Shown in pieces: positions 21,156 through 32,716 of a stretch of DNA of 64,000 nt; the first letter of the stretch is position 1, and every line of letters starts with the position of its first letter. The stretch covers positions 535,789 to 599,788 of the forward strand of contig LUGG01000024.1 of NCBI GenBank assembly GCA_001683735.1, written 5' to 3'. The position numbers and the translations under genes were made by a program. The stretch is from Grifola frondosa. Lineage: Eukaryota > Basidiomycota > Agaricomycetes > Polyporales > Grifolaceae. Below the pieces are notes generated by a model, which saw nothing but the letters and a program-made list of their open reading frames with translations, searched no databases and was not told the DNA's origin.

Positions 21156-22053
21156 ATGTCTCCTTTCTCTCTGGCAGGCAAATACCTACCTTTGAGCTCG
21201 TTCTCAGATGACGAAGTCGAGTCTGAGGTATCGGACGCCACTCTGACGACCAGTACGCGTACTGTACCATCCATAGGCCCCTGGACGGTCATCATCTGTC
21301 TAGCATGCACCTTTGCGAATATCTTCGTCACCGTGTTCTACCCCCTCGATCGTGCAGACTTACCGACAGCGTCTCGGATGACACAGAAGGACATCCACCA
21401 TCTCCGCCGTCCGTCTCAGTACATTGGCCTGGACGAGATCGCCCGACCTTCGCCGCCGATTCCGCGCCAGTTCGACAACTACCCGATCCTGATCACTCAG
21501 GTCGACTCGGCTCACAGAGAGAAAGTATTCGACGACGATGCCAGAGCATATATGTCGCGGATTGGGACGATCACTCCGGAAGATAGACGTGTGCATGTCT
21601 CGAACACGGTGAGTGCCAGTGTCATCGTGGACTGTTATCACAATGAATTCTGATACTGCCGGATGGCAACAGGTGTCGAGCATCATACAATTTCGAGCGA
21701 TCGACTACGGAATGGAATTTTGCGAGCTACGGCTAAGGATGGAGCCGGGGTCGTCGATTGCAGCGTCGATGAACACGTTTATGCTTAATGTATACCGGCT
21801 CAACGCGACCGTGCCTCTGGACACGACGGAGGTGAACTATAAGACGCGTCCGCCACGTGTGGCCAAAGTAGGTGTAGTGGAAGTGAACCCGACGACGGAG
21901 ACTGTTTGGCATGAGCGGTTCTTCTGTCTGTTGGACGAGGTGCTGACATTCGAGTTAACGTGTACTCCGGCTGCGGACGAGGAAGGATGCCGTGCGGAGT
22001 GGTGGCAAGACAAGGTGGATCCGAGGACCGGTGCGATGATTCCAGTCGGTTGA
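21156..22053 (+). CDS. Single-pass membrane protein of unknown function
   Basis: Two exons join in phase: up to 21608, then 21673-22053 (donor ACG|GTGAGT, acceptor CAACAG). An N-terminal acidic/Ser stretch is followed by one transmembrane segment (WTVIICLACTFANIFVTVF). A lumenal or extracellular domain of about 200 residues follows, with paired Cys (EFCELRL, RFFCLLDE, LTCTP, EGCRAEWWQ). An upstream exon (ATG at 21020, donor after 21054, acceptor before 21115) also joins in frame and would add 22 residues, so the start is unsure. It resembles unnamed mushroom membrane proteins; I do not recognise a named family. Confidence 0.65.
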
Positions 22054-23239
22054 CACTTTTCGTCCGGTACTGACGTCTATTTCCTCTAGCGATCTTTATT
22101 ACGCAGCACTCTACGGTATGAAGGTTCAAATGACGAGTGGAAGAATGGTATTTCGAATGAAGTCACACTCTGTGTGACAATTACAGGAATCAGGATATGT
22201 TTTATTTGAGACGAAAGATTGGTATCATATTCTGATTGTGTTGATCAGGATATTATAGATAAGGCATCGCGGCTGGAAATATAGTCTCCTGGGAAGCTGG
22301 AGCTTTCTTATTTCAAGCCGAAAATGCCGAGCGCGCAATCAAATCACACAGGAGGGCTCAACGCCAGGCGCGTTCTTAGGAAGTACGTCTAGGGTGCTGG
22401 CGGTGATCGGTATGTCGCGATCCAAACAGAGCGTGCTAATCGAATCCCACAGGTGTTGACTATGTTGTGAGCGGCAGTCACAATCAAGAATCCTGCTGCG
22501 GCACGCATGTCGGCGTTCACGGTCTGTGAGATGTAACAGATGTCAGCTGTTCAGATATGGGCGTATACTATGTATATGCCGGAGATAGAAAACAATCAAG
22601 TCCGAATGCACAGCCTCATGGCATTTCTGTGCGCTGTGAGAAGCCAAAAGTGTGGTACAGATATTCTTGTGCTCATGCTTCGAACACATCCGATTCTGCT
22701 CCGCAGCGGCGCAGGTTTCGTGCGATCTTGCACCTGGAGATATCCGCTATCCCGTAACGTCATAAACCCTCCATTATTATGAAGATTTGATCTCTCAAAA
22801 GTCCAGATGTCACGTTCGACTAACCAGTGAGGAACCCGAGTACGCAATGCACCTGTTGGTTCTGTCCCTGGTGCTGTAAAGCCTAGATCGCGCTCCTGGC
22901 TCTTCTCTTCTATCTCATCAAGGCCGTCAGCGCTTTCGCTTTCAAATTCAGCTTCACTTTCGGAGTGTGCGCGCTCACGTTTCCCGATGTCCTGATGATT
23001 CTGAATTTGCGGAATTAGTCACGATAGTCGCGGGTGAGCGTATCACAGGGCATTTCAGATACTCTATCTTCACTCAGGTATTACCTATCTAACAGAGTCA
23101 GTGCTCCCACCGAGCGTCGAACCCCCCCCCCCCTTCCCCCCGTCGCACTACAAACCCTTTAATTCATATCACCGGTGCCCGTCGTGAGCGCGTCTCATCA
23201 GATGGCCGTAAAACCACCCTTCATCATCAGCCTCCAACC
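22054..23239. other. Intergenic; no supported gene
   Basis: Contains a C-rich tract at 23122-23141 close to the next gene. Frames are short and overlapping, with no motif. No tRNA-like structure was noticed. Confidence 0.5.
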
Positions 23240-23874
23240 ATGGCACCTCGTCGTGCGTACTATCGGTCTCCTGCTTGTGACTGTCCCTCCTCCTCTCTCC
23301 GCTAATTCTCCTCGGTCTTCCACCCGCCACGAACGTGGGCCTAGTTTCTCGCAGTCCTGCACCCAAGCCAGGTTCGTGCACTCACGCCTTCCTCAATGGT
23401 CGACACGCAGCTTCGCTCACTTTCTTCCTAGATTCTCTCTCGTTCGCGCCCTCCTTCGACGAACCTGTGGCGATGCACATCGCCTATTCCACTCATTATC
23501 AGCACGATACGGACGAAGGCGCACAGGAATTCGCTTGGCTGATTCCAGATGGCGGACATGTCGTCTACATCGACGATGATACCCGGTCGCCGGATCCACG
23601 GGTGTATACCGTCACATTGTTCCATCAGCTCAAATGCCTCGACATCATACGCGAACAGTACAATGCACCTTCCCAGGATCCGTCCTCGCTCGTTCGTCAC
23701 TGCATGAACTATCTCCGACAGTCGATCTTGTGTCGCCCGAATCTGAGGATAGAGCCTGCACGGAATACTGGTGCGACGGCATTTCGGAGTTACGAGACGG
23801 TATGCAGGGATTGGTCGAAGGTGTATTCGGAGGCGAACAGGAATCACGAGGCGTATTCTAGGAGGAAGGGATGA
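23240..23874 (+). pseudogene. Second UstYa/DUF3328-like gene, N-terminus out of frame
   Basis: The body from about 23320 to the stop at 23874 is UstYa-like: EPVAMHI, then HQLKC near 23623, RHCMNYLRQSILC near 23697, and a C-terminal CRDWSKVY. Both HxxHC motifs have lost one His (HQLKC; LVRHC), which is atypical for a catalytic member. The well-placed ATG at 23240 (CCAACCATGG) runs into a stop near 23303. The hydrophobic anchor expected in this family (SLLLSPLILLGLP) is in the next frame together with the body. Either a base is missing near 23280 or an intron removes the anchor. It is perhaps a UstYb-like partner, a degenerate copy or a base error. Confidence 0.7.
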
Positions 23875-24174
23875 GTGTCGTCCACTCTGTATTCCCGCAT
23901 CGCCTCCCAGAAATCCTATATGACTTTTCAATTGACGGTGCGCGAATGAATACTAGGAGACGAGCCGGACAATAAAATATGTATAGCAGAGGAAGAGTTT
24001 CGCACTGGAAGGAGAGATGTAGATACAATATGCGACATCACTCGTAGTAGTGAAATATGATCAAAACATTATCTCGACGAACTATAAAGTGCGAATTAGA
24101 GAGGTCGTTTGAAGAAAGCACGTTGATTTGGAGTGACGAACCTCCGCGGAACCCAATTAGATGCAGTTCGAAGC

Positions 24175-25150
24175 CTACGACGACGTCAAAAATTCTCCAA
24201 CAACTGTGAAGTACCTCTCCCGTTCTTCGTACATCTCCATATGCGTACTAAGCCCGAACTGCGCCCACTTCACCTCCGGAATCTTCAAGAAGAACGGCAT
24301 GTTAGCCACATCCTGCCCCTCGTCGTCGGGACTGTTGATCACCAACGTCGAACTCGAAATATTCTCCAGCTTGCCGACGATAGACCATGTCTTCATCGTA
24401 CCATTGCATGTGAAGAAGAAGTCTCCGAACCTGGTTCGTGTTCAGCCATGATTTACGACACATCAGAAACGAATCGACATAGGCGAGATGGGACACATAC
24501 ATGGCAACATTCACGGTGGGATCCTCATTCACGATCGAGAATGACTTGAGCAAAAACTCCGGCCAAGGATCGAGCGAGCAGATGTGCTTCTTGTAGAAGA
24601 TCTTCAACGCGCTGCGATATTCCTGGCTATCCGTCGTGCCATCATCCTCGTGCTTCTTCAGCACGTCCTGCATGTCCTGCGGCAACAATCTAAGCAGATT
24701 GTTCAGTCCCTCCAGCCACAACTCCATCGACGCCCCCGCACCGACGATAACGAGATGACGTAAGCCTGGAGGGCACCGTGTGGCAGCATAGTGACTAGCA
24801 AACATGCCGCCCCACGAATGGCCGAGAAGATCGAAGTTGTCGCGAATACCGAGGTGTTCGAGGAGGCTATCGAGCTCGTCCATGAATAGATCGAGTTGCC
24901 AGAATTCCTTAGGTTTATCCTTCACGTGAGATGACTTTCCGTTCCCAACTTGGTCGTAGAAGATGACTGGGATGGCGTGCGAGGCGCAGAGGTCGATATG
25001 AGGCAGCATATAATGATGCAACAGGCCTGGGCCACCATGTAGAGTGACAAGAGGACGGCCGCCAGATTTGAGGTCACCGACGACTTTGTACCATGTTTGG
25101 AAGGTGTCGTGGCCATGGGTGAAAGTGTTTGTTCCCGTGGTCTGTGACAT
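24175..25150 (-). CDS. Proline iminopeptidase-like alpha/beta hydrolase (301 aa)
   Basis: Intact paralogue of the frameshifted gene at 18592. Exons are 25150-24501 and 24430-24175, with a 70 bp intron (GTATGT donor, ACCAG acceptor) at the same codon as in the paralogue. The catalytic set is visible: oxyanion motif LHGGPG (residues 38-42), nucleophile Ser112 in GHSWGG, acid in NSPDDEGQD (252-257), His280 in STHMEM. No signal peptide, so it is probably cytosolic. Length fits the roughly 300 aa usual for S33 prolyl aminopeptidases of fungi. Substrate is unknown; related enzymes also act as amidases. It faces the second UstYa-like gene tail to tail. Confidence 0.88.
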
Positions 25151-25984
25151 GGCTTGCTTGAAATGGGAGCGGACAGCTGGACAAACAGACCCTGTTACTT
25201 ATATATTGAAGACGTCGGATCATCAGCTTCCCATCGAACTTTAGACTGGAGATATCTGTACCTGCTGAATTAGAAAATGGCCATTCTCGAGTTCCCCACG
25301 GAAACCAGGGGAACCTGATAGAAGTTTCCGCGTACTATGAAAAGACTCTCTGTCATCCTCCATATCGCTGGGATCCGGGTAGAGTGTGCATGAGGAATTC
25401 GAATATATTTGGGACGCAGCTTGAGAGACTGTTGTTCGTGAGGCTACCAGAAGCAATTATCTTCTGTAGCTATGACTGTTTTTGAGGGAGGGAAGTAGGA
25501 TCTCTGAGTAGTCCGAACAGACTGGATCATAGAGTGCATGCGGGTTTGAAGAGAAATTACGCCCACAAGTAACACGACATCAGCAAAACTCCAATTTCGC
25601 TTTATTACCTTTCTCGAACTTATTTTCCTTATTTTAAGACAAAAAAGGGCAAAAAGAAATATCAAGTGATATCAGAAGCCGAGCTATGATCGGAAATAAG
25701 GAACTAAAGATAATTAAGACTATCCAAGAACTCAAAGGAAGACAAAGAAACACATTTAGGTGCAAATATCGCTATTATCAAGAGTAACAAGATGCTTTCA
25801 GGCCATCCAGAGGCAGAAGAGCAATAATCACGATGTGTGCTTATTTTCCTTATTGTTCTAGGCAATCTTTGATGACTTTTCTTATTCAAACGAGAGGGAT
25901 AAAAGAAAGAAAAGAGTGAAAAGTTGGATAAGTTGATTTTGAAACTTCCCAGCGCATACTCTGCGGGATGTGTGGATGCCACTA
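25151..25984. other. AT-rich intergenic stretch; no supported gene
   Basis: AT-rich sequence upstream of the iminopeptidase gene, with a sharp rise in GC at about 25985. Small frames only. Nothing recognised. Confidence 0.5.
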
Positions 25985-26760
25985 ATCGCACGATGTGCGA
26001 CGCGCAATGCTCACCAAATGCAACTTCACCATATGCCGCCCATCGTGGCCAAACAAAAATACGTCTCCGCCTCCTGGTTGAACGGCGCGGGAGGCAGCGT
26101 GCTGTCCGTCAGCGCGCTGAAACAAAATATCACAAACAGCAGTGTGAGGTCGTGCGCAGACACTGCGCCGCACGCAGGCAGCCCGAATGCTGCCGGGGTC
26201 CCCGCCGCACCCGTGCTCACCGCCGCCACCTCGGGGTAAAACAGCGGGAGGAGCTCGTCGAGTAGCTGCGTGCGCGCGACGGCGCCGAAGGACCAGGGCA
26301 CCTGCACCAGGTACAGGTCGCACAGCTGGGCAGCGCGAGACCATTACAGGAGGTGTGCATGGATCTGGTGCAAGGAGGACAAGTCGGACGGGGAGGCGGG
26401 GAAGGACGACGCGAGGCGTGTCACAGCGGCAGGTAGTATGGGTGAGGGGAGGAGATCGAGGTCGGCCAGGGCAGTTCGTTCTGTAGGTGTGCAGGTGAGT
26501 TGAATGGTCAAAGCAGCAGACGGAGAGGATGTACATACCAGTAGGAGGCTCTGAGAGACAGCGAATGGGAATGGTCACGAATGGAGACACGAACGACATG
26601 GGGGACATACCTCGGAGCCCGCAGAGTGGCCGTAGAACGTCGCCGCACCGTCGTCGCGCAGCGCCAGCACGCCGAACACGAGGTGCCGCGCGCGAAGCTC
26701 TGGGGGTTCTGTGCCAGTGACGCGGAAGGGGGTCTCGCCCGCACTGACACAGTAGTACAG
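25985..26760 (-). pseudogene. Fungal-specific transcription factor domain, fragment
   Basis: The middle homology region of Zn2Cys6-type regulators (fungal_trans) is recognisable on the minus strand. One exon-like piece near 26630-26740 reads VLALRDDGAATFYGHSAGSE. Another from about 26440 to 25990 reads LPAAVTRLASSFPASP, then LVQVPWSFGAVARTQLLDEL and LFVIFCFSALTDSTLPP. A stop codon (TAA, minus strand, 26344-26346) interrupts the frame before WSRAAQLCDLY. The zinc-cluster N-terminus and the C-terminus are missing. Sequence is far richer in GC than both flanks. I read it as a dead fragment of a regulator. Confidence 0.6.
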
Positions 26761-27060
26761 GAACAGGCATGAACGCGAGGAGGGAACGGAGTTTGAAAGA
26801 CTTCGTGCGATTTGTGCGCGTGAGTCATGTGCACACTGCCGCATTTGGAAGTGTATGTTGAACTTCGTGCACTGTTCTCTTGCTCCTCTCCAGCTAGAGA
26901 TTTTTCCTGCAGGCCTTGTCTTCTTGCAACCGCCCACTCCCTTGCCCACAAACACATCTATACCAGAATCTCGCTCTGGACCTGTCAAGCTGAGGCAATT
27001 CATGTTACCGCTTTACGGCTGTCAGCTATTCTGCAGCCCCTACTGGTCTCATAAAGTTCT

Positions 27061-27830
27061 GTGGGCCCGCGCGTGAGCAGGAATGTCCCCCATTGGTGCG
27101 GCAATGAGTATGACTCGAAGTGGTCGAAATCGAGCTCTGGGCTGAAGATCGTGCCGCTCGTGACGGCGAAGGAGACATTCTCGCCGGGCTATGCGATGCA
27201 CGACATCTACACGCCGGGCGACTTCGTGAGCAACGTGCATGTCGACAGGGTAGTGCGCACGCATAAGGAATGCCGCCGCACGAACAAGGATGTGATCATA
27301 CCCATTGTTGTGAAGGAGAGGCACCGCGCACTGCACACGGTGCGTGCTTTGGCTTCGGATTTGGGTTGTTGGCTGACCCGACTGCAAGTTGTGCGGCGAC
27401 TCGGGCGTGTTCGTGCTCGCCGCGCACACGTCCGAGTTCCGCACTACGAGCCCGCCGAAGGCGCACGCCAGCATCCCGCGCGAGATCCTCGCAGAGCACC
27501 CGGAGGCGGACGTCTGTGATGACTCATCGACTACTTCATAGATATCTGGTCTGTCGAGGTGCATCGCCCTGCTCACCCATTCGCTCGCTCGCGCCCAGCT
27601 GATGGCCCGCGTGGCGCAGGTCGTCCTCTCCCAGTATGTCCCCCTCCTTTCCCTCTCTCCGCTCAGCTCACCCACCCAAAGAACATGCAAGATCGGGCCG
27701 AACATGCTCGTCGGCGGGCTCACGCAGATCATGATGGGCGCAAGCGTACACGCGTCCGGCATTGGGCAGTGCTGCGCTGGCGATGGGTGGCATGGCGGGG
27801 TGAAGAGGCAGCATGAGCAGTGCGAGAGGT
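27061..27830 (+). other. GC-rich fragment with intron-like signals, unidentified
   Basis: Coding-like text appears in several frames, such as VPLVTAKETFSPGYAMHD (27150-27210), then CGDSGVFVLAAHTSEFR (27395-27445) and KIGPNMLVGGLTQIMMG (27690-27740). Possible introns separate them. I do not recognise the family and could not build a full model. Likely a decayed host gene. Nothing is supported from 27830 to 28835. Confidence 0.3.
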
Positions 27831-28835
27831 GCCAATGTGGAGAGTTGGATATACTTTCTAGTCTTAGCTGTTTGAATGTAGTTGGTGTATCTTTAATTGA
27901 TTATTGTGCTTGTTTTCCTTAAAATCCTGAGCAGCCCTGCAGTAGCTAAATTCTTTGTGTGCTTGAGTTGATTTTCGGTCTTAATTCACTTATTTTACTA
28001 ATTGAAGGGCTGCAACAAATTTGGCCATTTTCAGAAGAAAAAGTATCGAGCCCTCTTTGGATTACTTATTTCTCTGGTACAAGTAAAAAAAGCGCCAAAA
28101 AGGATAATTTGACTTTTGCTGATGGATCGGCCCGTGCGGACCGCTGTTGTGCACCACAACGCCCATTCAGTTTTCTGCCTCCACGGGAATCCGTCAACAT
28201 AACATTTGTCCTTCAGGATGCCTTGTGACACAGCGTCTGGATCTGATTTTCAGCATGCCTCCATGGTGGTTGACGAGACGGTCTCACCATAAACCTTCAA
28301 TGTGACTGCAAGGTCTCTAATTTCTATTCTGATCATATTTCGCACAATCTTCCCCAGTTCCTATGTCGATTTTCTGGTAATTGAACGTGTATTTCATGGT
28401 GTCAGGCATTTTGTCCGACAGAGGAACTGCTTGTTGTAATATAGCATATCGTGAATTCTGTACAATTCATATTTTGGCTTGAAGCGGTACACATAGATAC
28501 ATCAGCTACGGCATTCACAACATTACTTCGAGGTCATGGATCAACATTCAAGCAGTGTAACGATATTAGGCTACTTCGGACCTGTGTGCAGGTGCAATTT
28601 GAATAAACGGCTCCGATGTATACTCACTGATATCATTGAAACCGACGAACACACATCTGAAGAAATTCTAGAATGGCGCGCGACTCAAGCGCGACTGGAC
28701 ATGCACCACTGTCTAGAGAGCAAACCGTAAAAGGAATGCTCTTAACAGCATATCCGCTGTCTCTTGATTCAGGCGAGAGTGTGCCACTCAGCATCCAGCA
28801 CTGAGATCTGAGAATCGGCGATTACGACGGCAAGT

Positions 28836-28991
28836 ATTGACACTCTAAGTTGAAGAGAGGAACGAGCGTAACCTTAGAGCAGGGTCTATGGCTGGGACTC
28901 GAGTGTAAGGCGCTTAACACTCTTTTCCTGCCCTCCTCGACCTAGGAACTAAAAACTCTGCGACGAGTTTTCCTTTTCTGTTTTTCTCTTC
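28836..28991 (+). repeat. Left terminal direct repeat of the DIRS-like element
   Basis: 156 bp beginning ATTGACACTC and ending TTTTTCTCTTC. It contains a small hairpin, AAAACTC (28952-28958) and GAGTTTT (28965-28971). The gag-like ATG lies 45 bp beyond it, so the repeat probably carries promoter function. Confidence 0.9.
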
Positions 28992-29035
28992 TGCACAAGA
29001 AATACGATCTATCTCGTCATAATCTCAGCACATCG

Positions 29036-30243
29036 ATGCCTCGCATTAGATTCGATCCCGAGAATGAAGTCCCTCCTGACTTCGAATCCGAAGATTACGC
29101 TGACGTTCGCGCAGCGTTCCCAGTTCCCGCCAATGTGGTGGTAGCCCTTCTTACGGGTTGGACCAGTCAACACGACAAGCGGAAGATTGCGTGGGCACTG
29201 CAGGTTGACGAGGACCGGCTAGCCAAGAAGAGGCCGAACGACAGCAGCGAGAACTGTCAACGCGGCACAAAAAGAGGCCGCAGACGCGGAGGAGCCAGCA
29301 CGGGCAGAGGAAGCAAAGAAGAAGCCACAGGCCCCAGTGTTCGATGCCTCTCTTCCCCCACCAGACCGCATACCTTCGCGCCCGTTGCCCTTTGCGCTCA
29401 ACAAGACTTTCAAATGCCCGAGCTTTGGTATTTCACCCCTGAGGCCCGAAGAGAGGCCGCCGAATTCCATCACGCCATTGCGGAAGAAGCCTTTGGTCTT
29501 AGCCAGACTGAAGAAGGTCTCGCACTCAAACCATTAGCATCATTCCGCCCCTCCAAAAAAGTCATCCCTGATCACTTGTTAACCTGGGAGCAGTTCACCT
29601 CGTCGAAGCCCTGTCTTCTCGAAGAAATGGCAGCAGCGGGTTGGGCGACGCAACGTCGAAGCATACTCCGGTTTCTATTGGCTCCTTGAGACACATGACC
29701 TACAGAGTGAAACCTGGGGCACCCAAGTCCTTCTCTTATACCACGCCCGCATCCGTCGCTCCTGGCACGACGCCATAACCGCCAAGAAAGACATCTTCAA
29801 CATCTCTATTATGAGTGAGCAAGTCCTACAGCATGCGACGGATGACGTTATGAATTCCATGCGCTTGGACAGCGTGTCTAAGGTGAGTACTCGTCCTTTT
29901 GTAGTTTATTCTACAACCCCTGACAGTTTTCTCCCCACTTTCCTCTATCTTATCCATAACCTTTCGTCCTGCGAAATGCGCCTTTCCCTCGCGTCCCCAT
30001 TGCATGTTCTTCGCGTTGTGTCCTTACGTGTCCGCATCATGTGTCCGCGTTGCGTCTCCGCGTTGCGTTTCCGCATCCCACACATCACCCTGCGTCTACG
30101 CGCTCCCGCGCCGCTGTGTTGAAACTGCCCCCGCGTTCCTGCGACTGCAGATGAACTCACTCATCAGCGAAGTGGAAAATGAATGGTCAGGCAGAAGGCC
30201 GTCTCGTTCCAACACTCAGCGTCAGCGTTCGGCATCCCCCTAA
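29036..30243 (+). pseudogene. Gag-like ORF of the DIRS-like element
   Basis: The frame from 29036 (MPRIRFDPENEVPPDFESED) is open to 29689. At about 29640 the coding text moves to another frame (NVEAYSGFYWLLETHDL to MNSMRLDSVSK, ending 29881). A GTGAGT donor there and an ACTGCAG acceptor near 30150 would join it to the next piece (MNSLISEVENEW). The protein is hydrophilic, with a Lys/Arg-rich middle. As in other YR elements of mushrooms, the product is expected to package RNA. The frame change means this copy is broken or misread. Confidence 0.6.
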
Positions 30244-32392
30244 TGATAGACGTTCCCGACGCAAGCCGCAGCCAGACGCGAGCCAGATGCGATGCGATGG
30301 TAGGATGGACGATCGTCGTGGAGAGCCCAGGACGGATGACCGGCGAGACTTTAGACGATTCGGCGATCACAACACCCCATCCATACAGTCTTTTCAGGGC
30401 GGCACACGGCAATTCGGCCCTTCTGTGTGTGCCATCTGCCTCAGCCGACACAAGCACGATGTCGTCTCCTGCAGGGCCGACTTCACATGGGACGGGAAGC
30501 GATCACGCTGTCGTCGCAATGCCTCCGGCCGCATCGTCAATCCCAAGGGCATCATCATCTGTACTGACTGGCAGCGCCCAATGGCTGTACGTCCGCAAAT
30601 GCCGAACACAAGCACGAGTGCTCCGGCTGCGGGCAGGCAGATCACGGAGCTCACCGCTGTCCTCTCGCTCAGGCAACACCAAGCCTTCACCCCCCTGCAG
30701 GCTGATGAATGGGGACACTTCTTGGAGAATGCAGGCCTTCTCCCCCGATACCCCAACCTTCTCCGCTCACTCCGAACTGGTTTCATTGTGGGCATCCCGC
30801 CAATCATACACACTGTCACACCCGACAACGGTCCATCAATCAAGATGCATGAGCAGGAGTTTCTCCACATCATTGAACATGAGCTGTCCGTCGGTAGGTA
30901 CCTTGGCCCACTATCACGCGCGGAAGTCGAAATTCTCATGGGTCCTTTCCAGTCGTCGCCATTGTCCCTCATCCCAAAAACTGAGGCCGGCAAGCTCCGC
31001 CTTATCCAAAACTTCTCATTCCCGAAAGTCCCCACGCTCTCTCACTCGTCGGTCAACTCTGCCATTGACTCTTCTGACTACCCCTGCACGTGGGGCACCT
31101 TTACGACCTTCTGTTTGGTGCTCTCTCACCTCCCGCCTGGATCCCAAGGTGCAGTCCGTGATGTGGCAGAAGCATACCGAAACCTTCCCCTCGCCGCGTC
31201 GCAGTGGCCAGGTGCCGTCGTTCGCATCGCGGATGGAGACCTATTCGTCATCGACACCAGCGCGAGCCTTGGTCTCAGGCCAAATGCAGGTGTGTACGGA
31301 AACGTCGACGACGCTGCATGCGATATCTTCCGTGCGGCGGGCATCGGACCAATTTCTAAATGGGTGGACGACCACGTCTTCATTCGCATCCGCCGCGAGT
31401 TCATCGCAGAATACAACCAAAGGCGACTCGAATGATGGCGAAACATCGCAGCGGCGGCGGCCGCCATCATAACGGAGGACGCATTTGGTTCGGCGGTGAC
31501 ACCCTCCAAGACGGAAGGGTTGAAGAGTTCGACGAAGACATGTCGTTCCCTGTCGCTGACCTGTCCGGTGCCTCCCCAGGTCTGCCGCTGACCAAGCCTT
31601 CTCGTACAACCTTGATGACGTCGACCGCATCTCTTCATGCTTGGGCATTCCGTGGCAACATTCGAAAGACATCGACTTTGCTAACGAGTTCCCTTACACG
31701 GGTTTTCTCTGGAATATTGAGGCCCAAACAGTGGCAATACCCCGAACGAAATGTGAGAAATACCTCGCGGCCATTCACGAATGGCAAGCGTCGAGAACCC
31801 ACACACTTCAACAAGTCCAGCGCTTATACGGTAAATTACTGCACGCTTCACTGGTTGTTAGAGCCGGCCGCGCATACCTCACGAATCTGGAAGCCATGCT
31901 TAGCATCTTCCACGATCGTCCTTTCCTTCCACGCACCCCCCATCCTCCACTCCCGCCGACTTGCAGTGGTGGGCAGAAGCCCTCTCGCAACCCTCCGTGG
32001 CCAGGCATATCCCTGGCCCCGTGGAGGTATTCGACATCCGGGCCTTCTCTGACACGAGTTCCGGAGTCGGCATCGGCGTCATCATTGGAGAACACTGGCG
32101 CGCATGGAGACTCCTTCCCGGATGGAAGCGCGATAATAGAGACATCGGCTGGGCTGAAGCAATCGGGTTTGAGTTCCTCATCCTCACCATCATCCAGATC
32201 GGCATACGGCACCCCACATTAAAGTATTCGGAGATAATGTCGGCGTCGTTGAAGGGTGGTGGAACGGAAGGAGTCGTAATCGCCAAGTCAACGGTGTCTT
32301 CAAGCACATTCACGAGCTCTTGGGATGTGAGGACAAAACCATTTACTCTCGATACGTCACAAGTGCCTCGAACCCTGCCGATGGCCCTCTAG
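30179..32392 (+). pseudogene. Reverse transcriptase and RNase H of the DIRS-like element
   Basis: A zinc-knuckle-like CAICLSRHKHDVVSC (about 30430-30475) precedes the polymerase. RT motifs follow: GKLRLIQNFSFP (30990), VRDVAEAYRNLPL (31160), LGLRPNAGVYGNV (31270) and the catalytic WVDDH (31362-31376) in place of YxDD, as is common in DIRS-like RTs. The frame ends at 31435. RNase H text continues in other frames: FSDTSSGVGIGV and WAEAIGFEF between 32040 and 32180. A long alternative frame at 30183-31472 is a shadow of the RT. Expected role: copying the element RNA. Confidence 0.8.
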
Positions 32393-32716
32393 AGGCATTT
32401 TCCCTCCCACTTCTTTCCTCCTTCCCCCGGTTCCCATTCCCCCCGCCATCGCTGAATTCATCGTCGATTTCGACACCGCCCGACCACCGCGGAACTCCAG
32501 GCACGCCAGCTCGGTAGTGTCCCTACAGCCTTGGCGAAGGGACCCAGAGACGCCACCTTTGCTAGTCGCGCCCTCTCCATATTTGAGTGTGACCGTCGTG
32601 TCGATGAACTCCTCCGCGATGAGTTCGACATTTGGGACTAAGCGACGCCTAGATCCCCCCTGCCGCCGTCCCAGCCGGAGAAAAGGCCAAGACGGTATGC
32701 ACCAGGGCTGGTTCCA

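Noticed and set aside
25982..26770. 262-codon minus-strand open frame
   Set aside because: Arg/Pro/Cys-rich text caused by high GC. The recognisable transcription-factor text is in other frames of the same strand.
30183..31472. 429-codon plus-strand open frame
   Set aside because: Out-of-frame shadow of the reverse transcriptase, which is in the 30179 frame with all its motifs.
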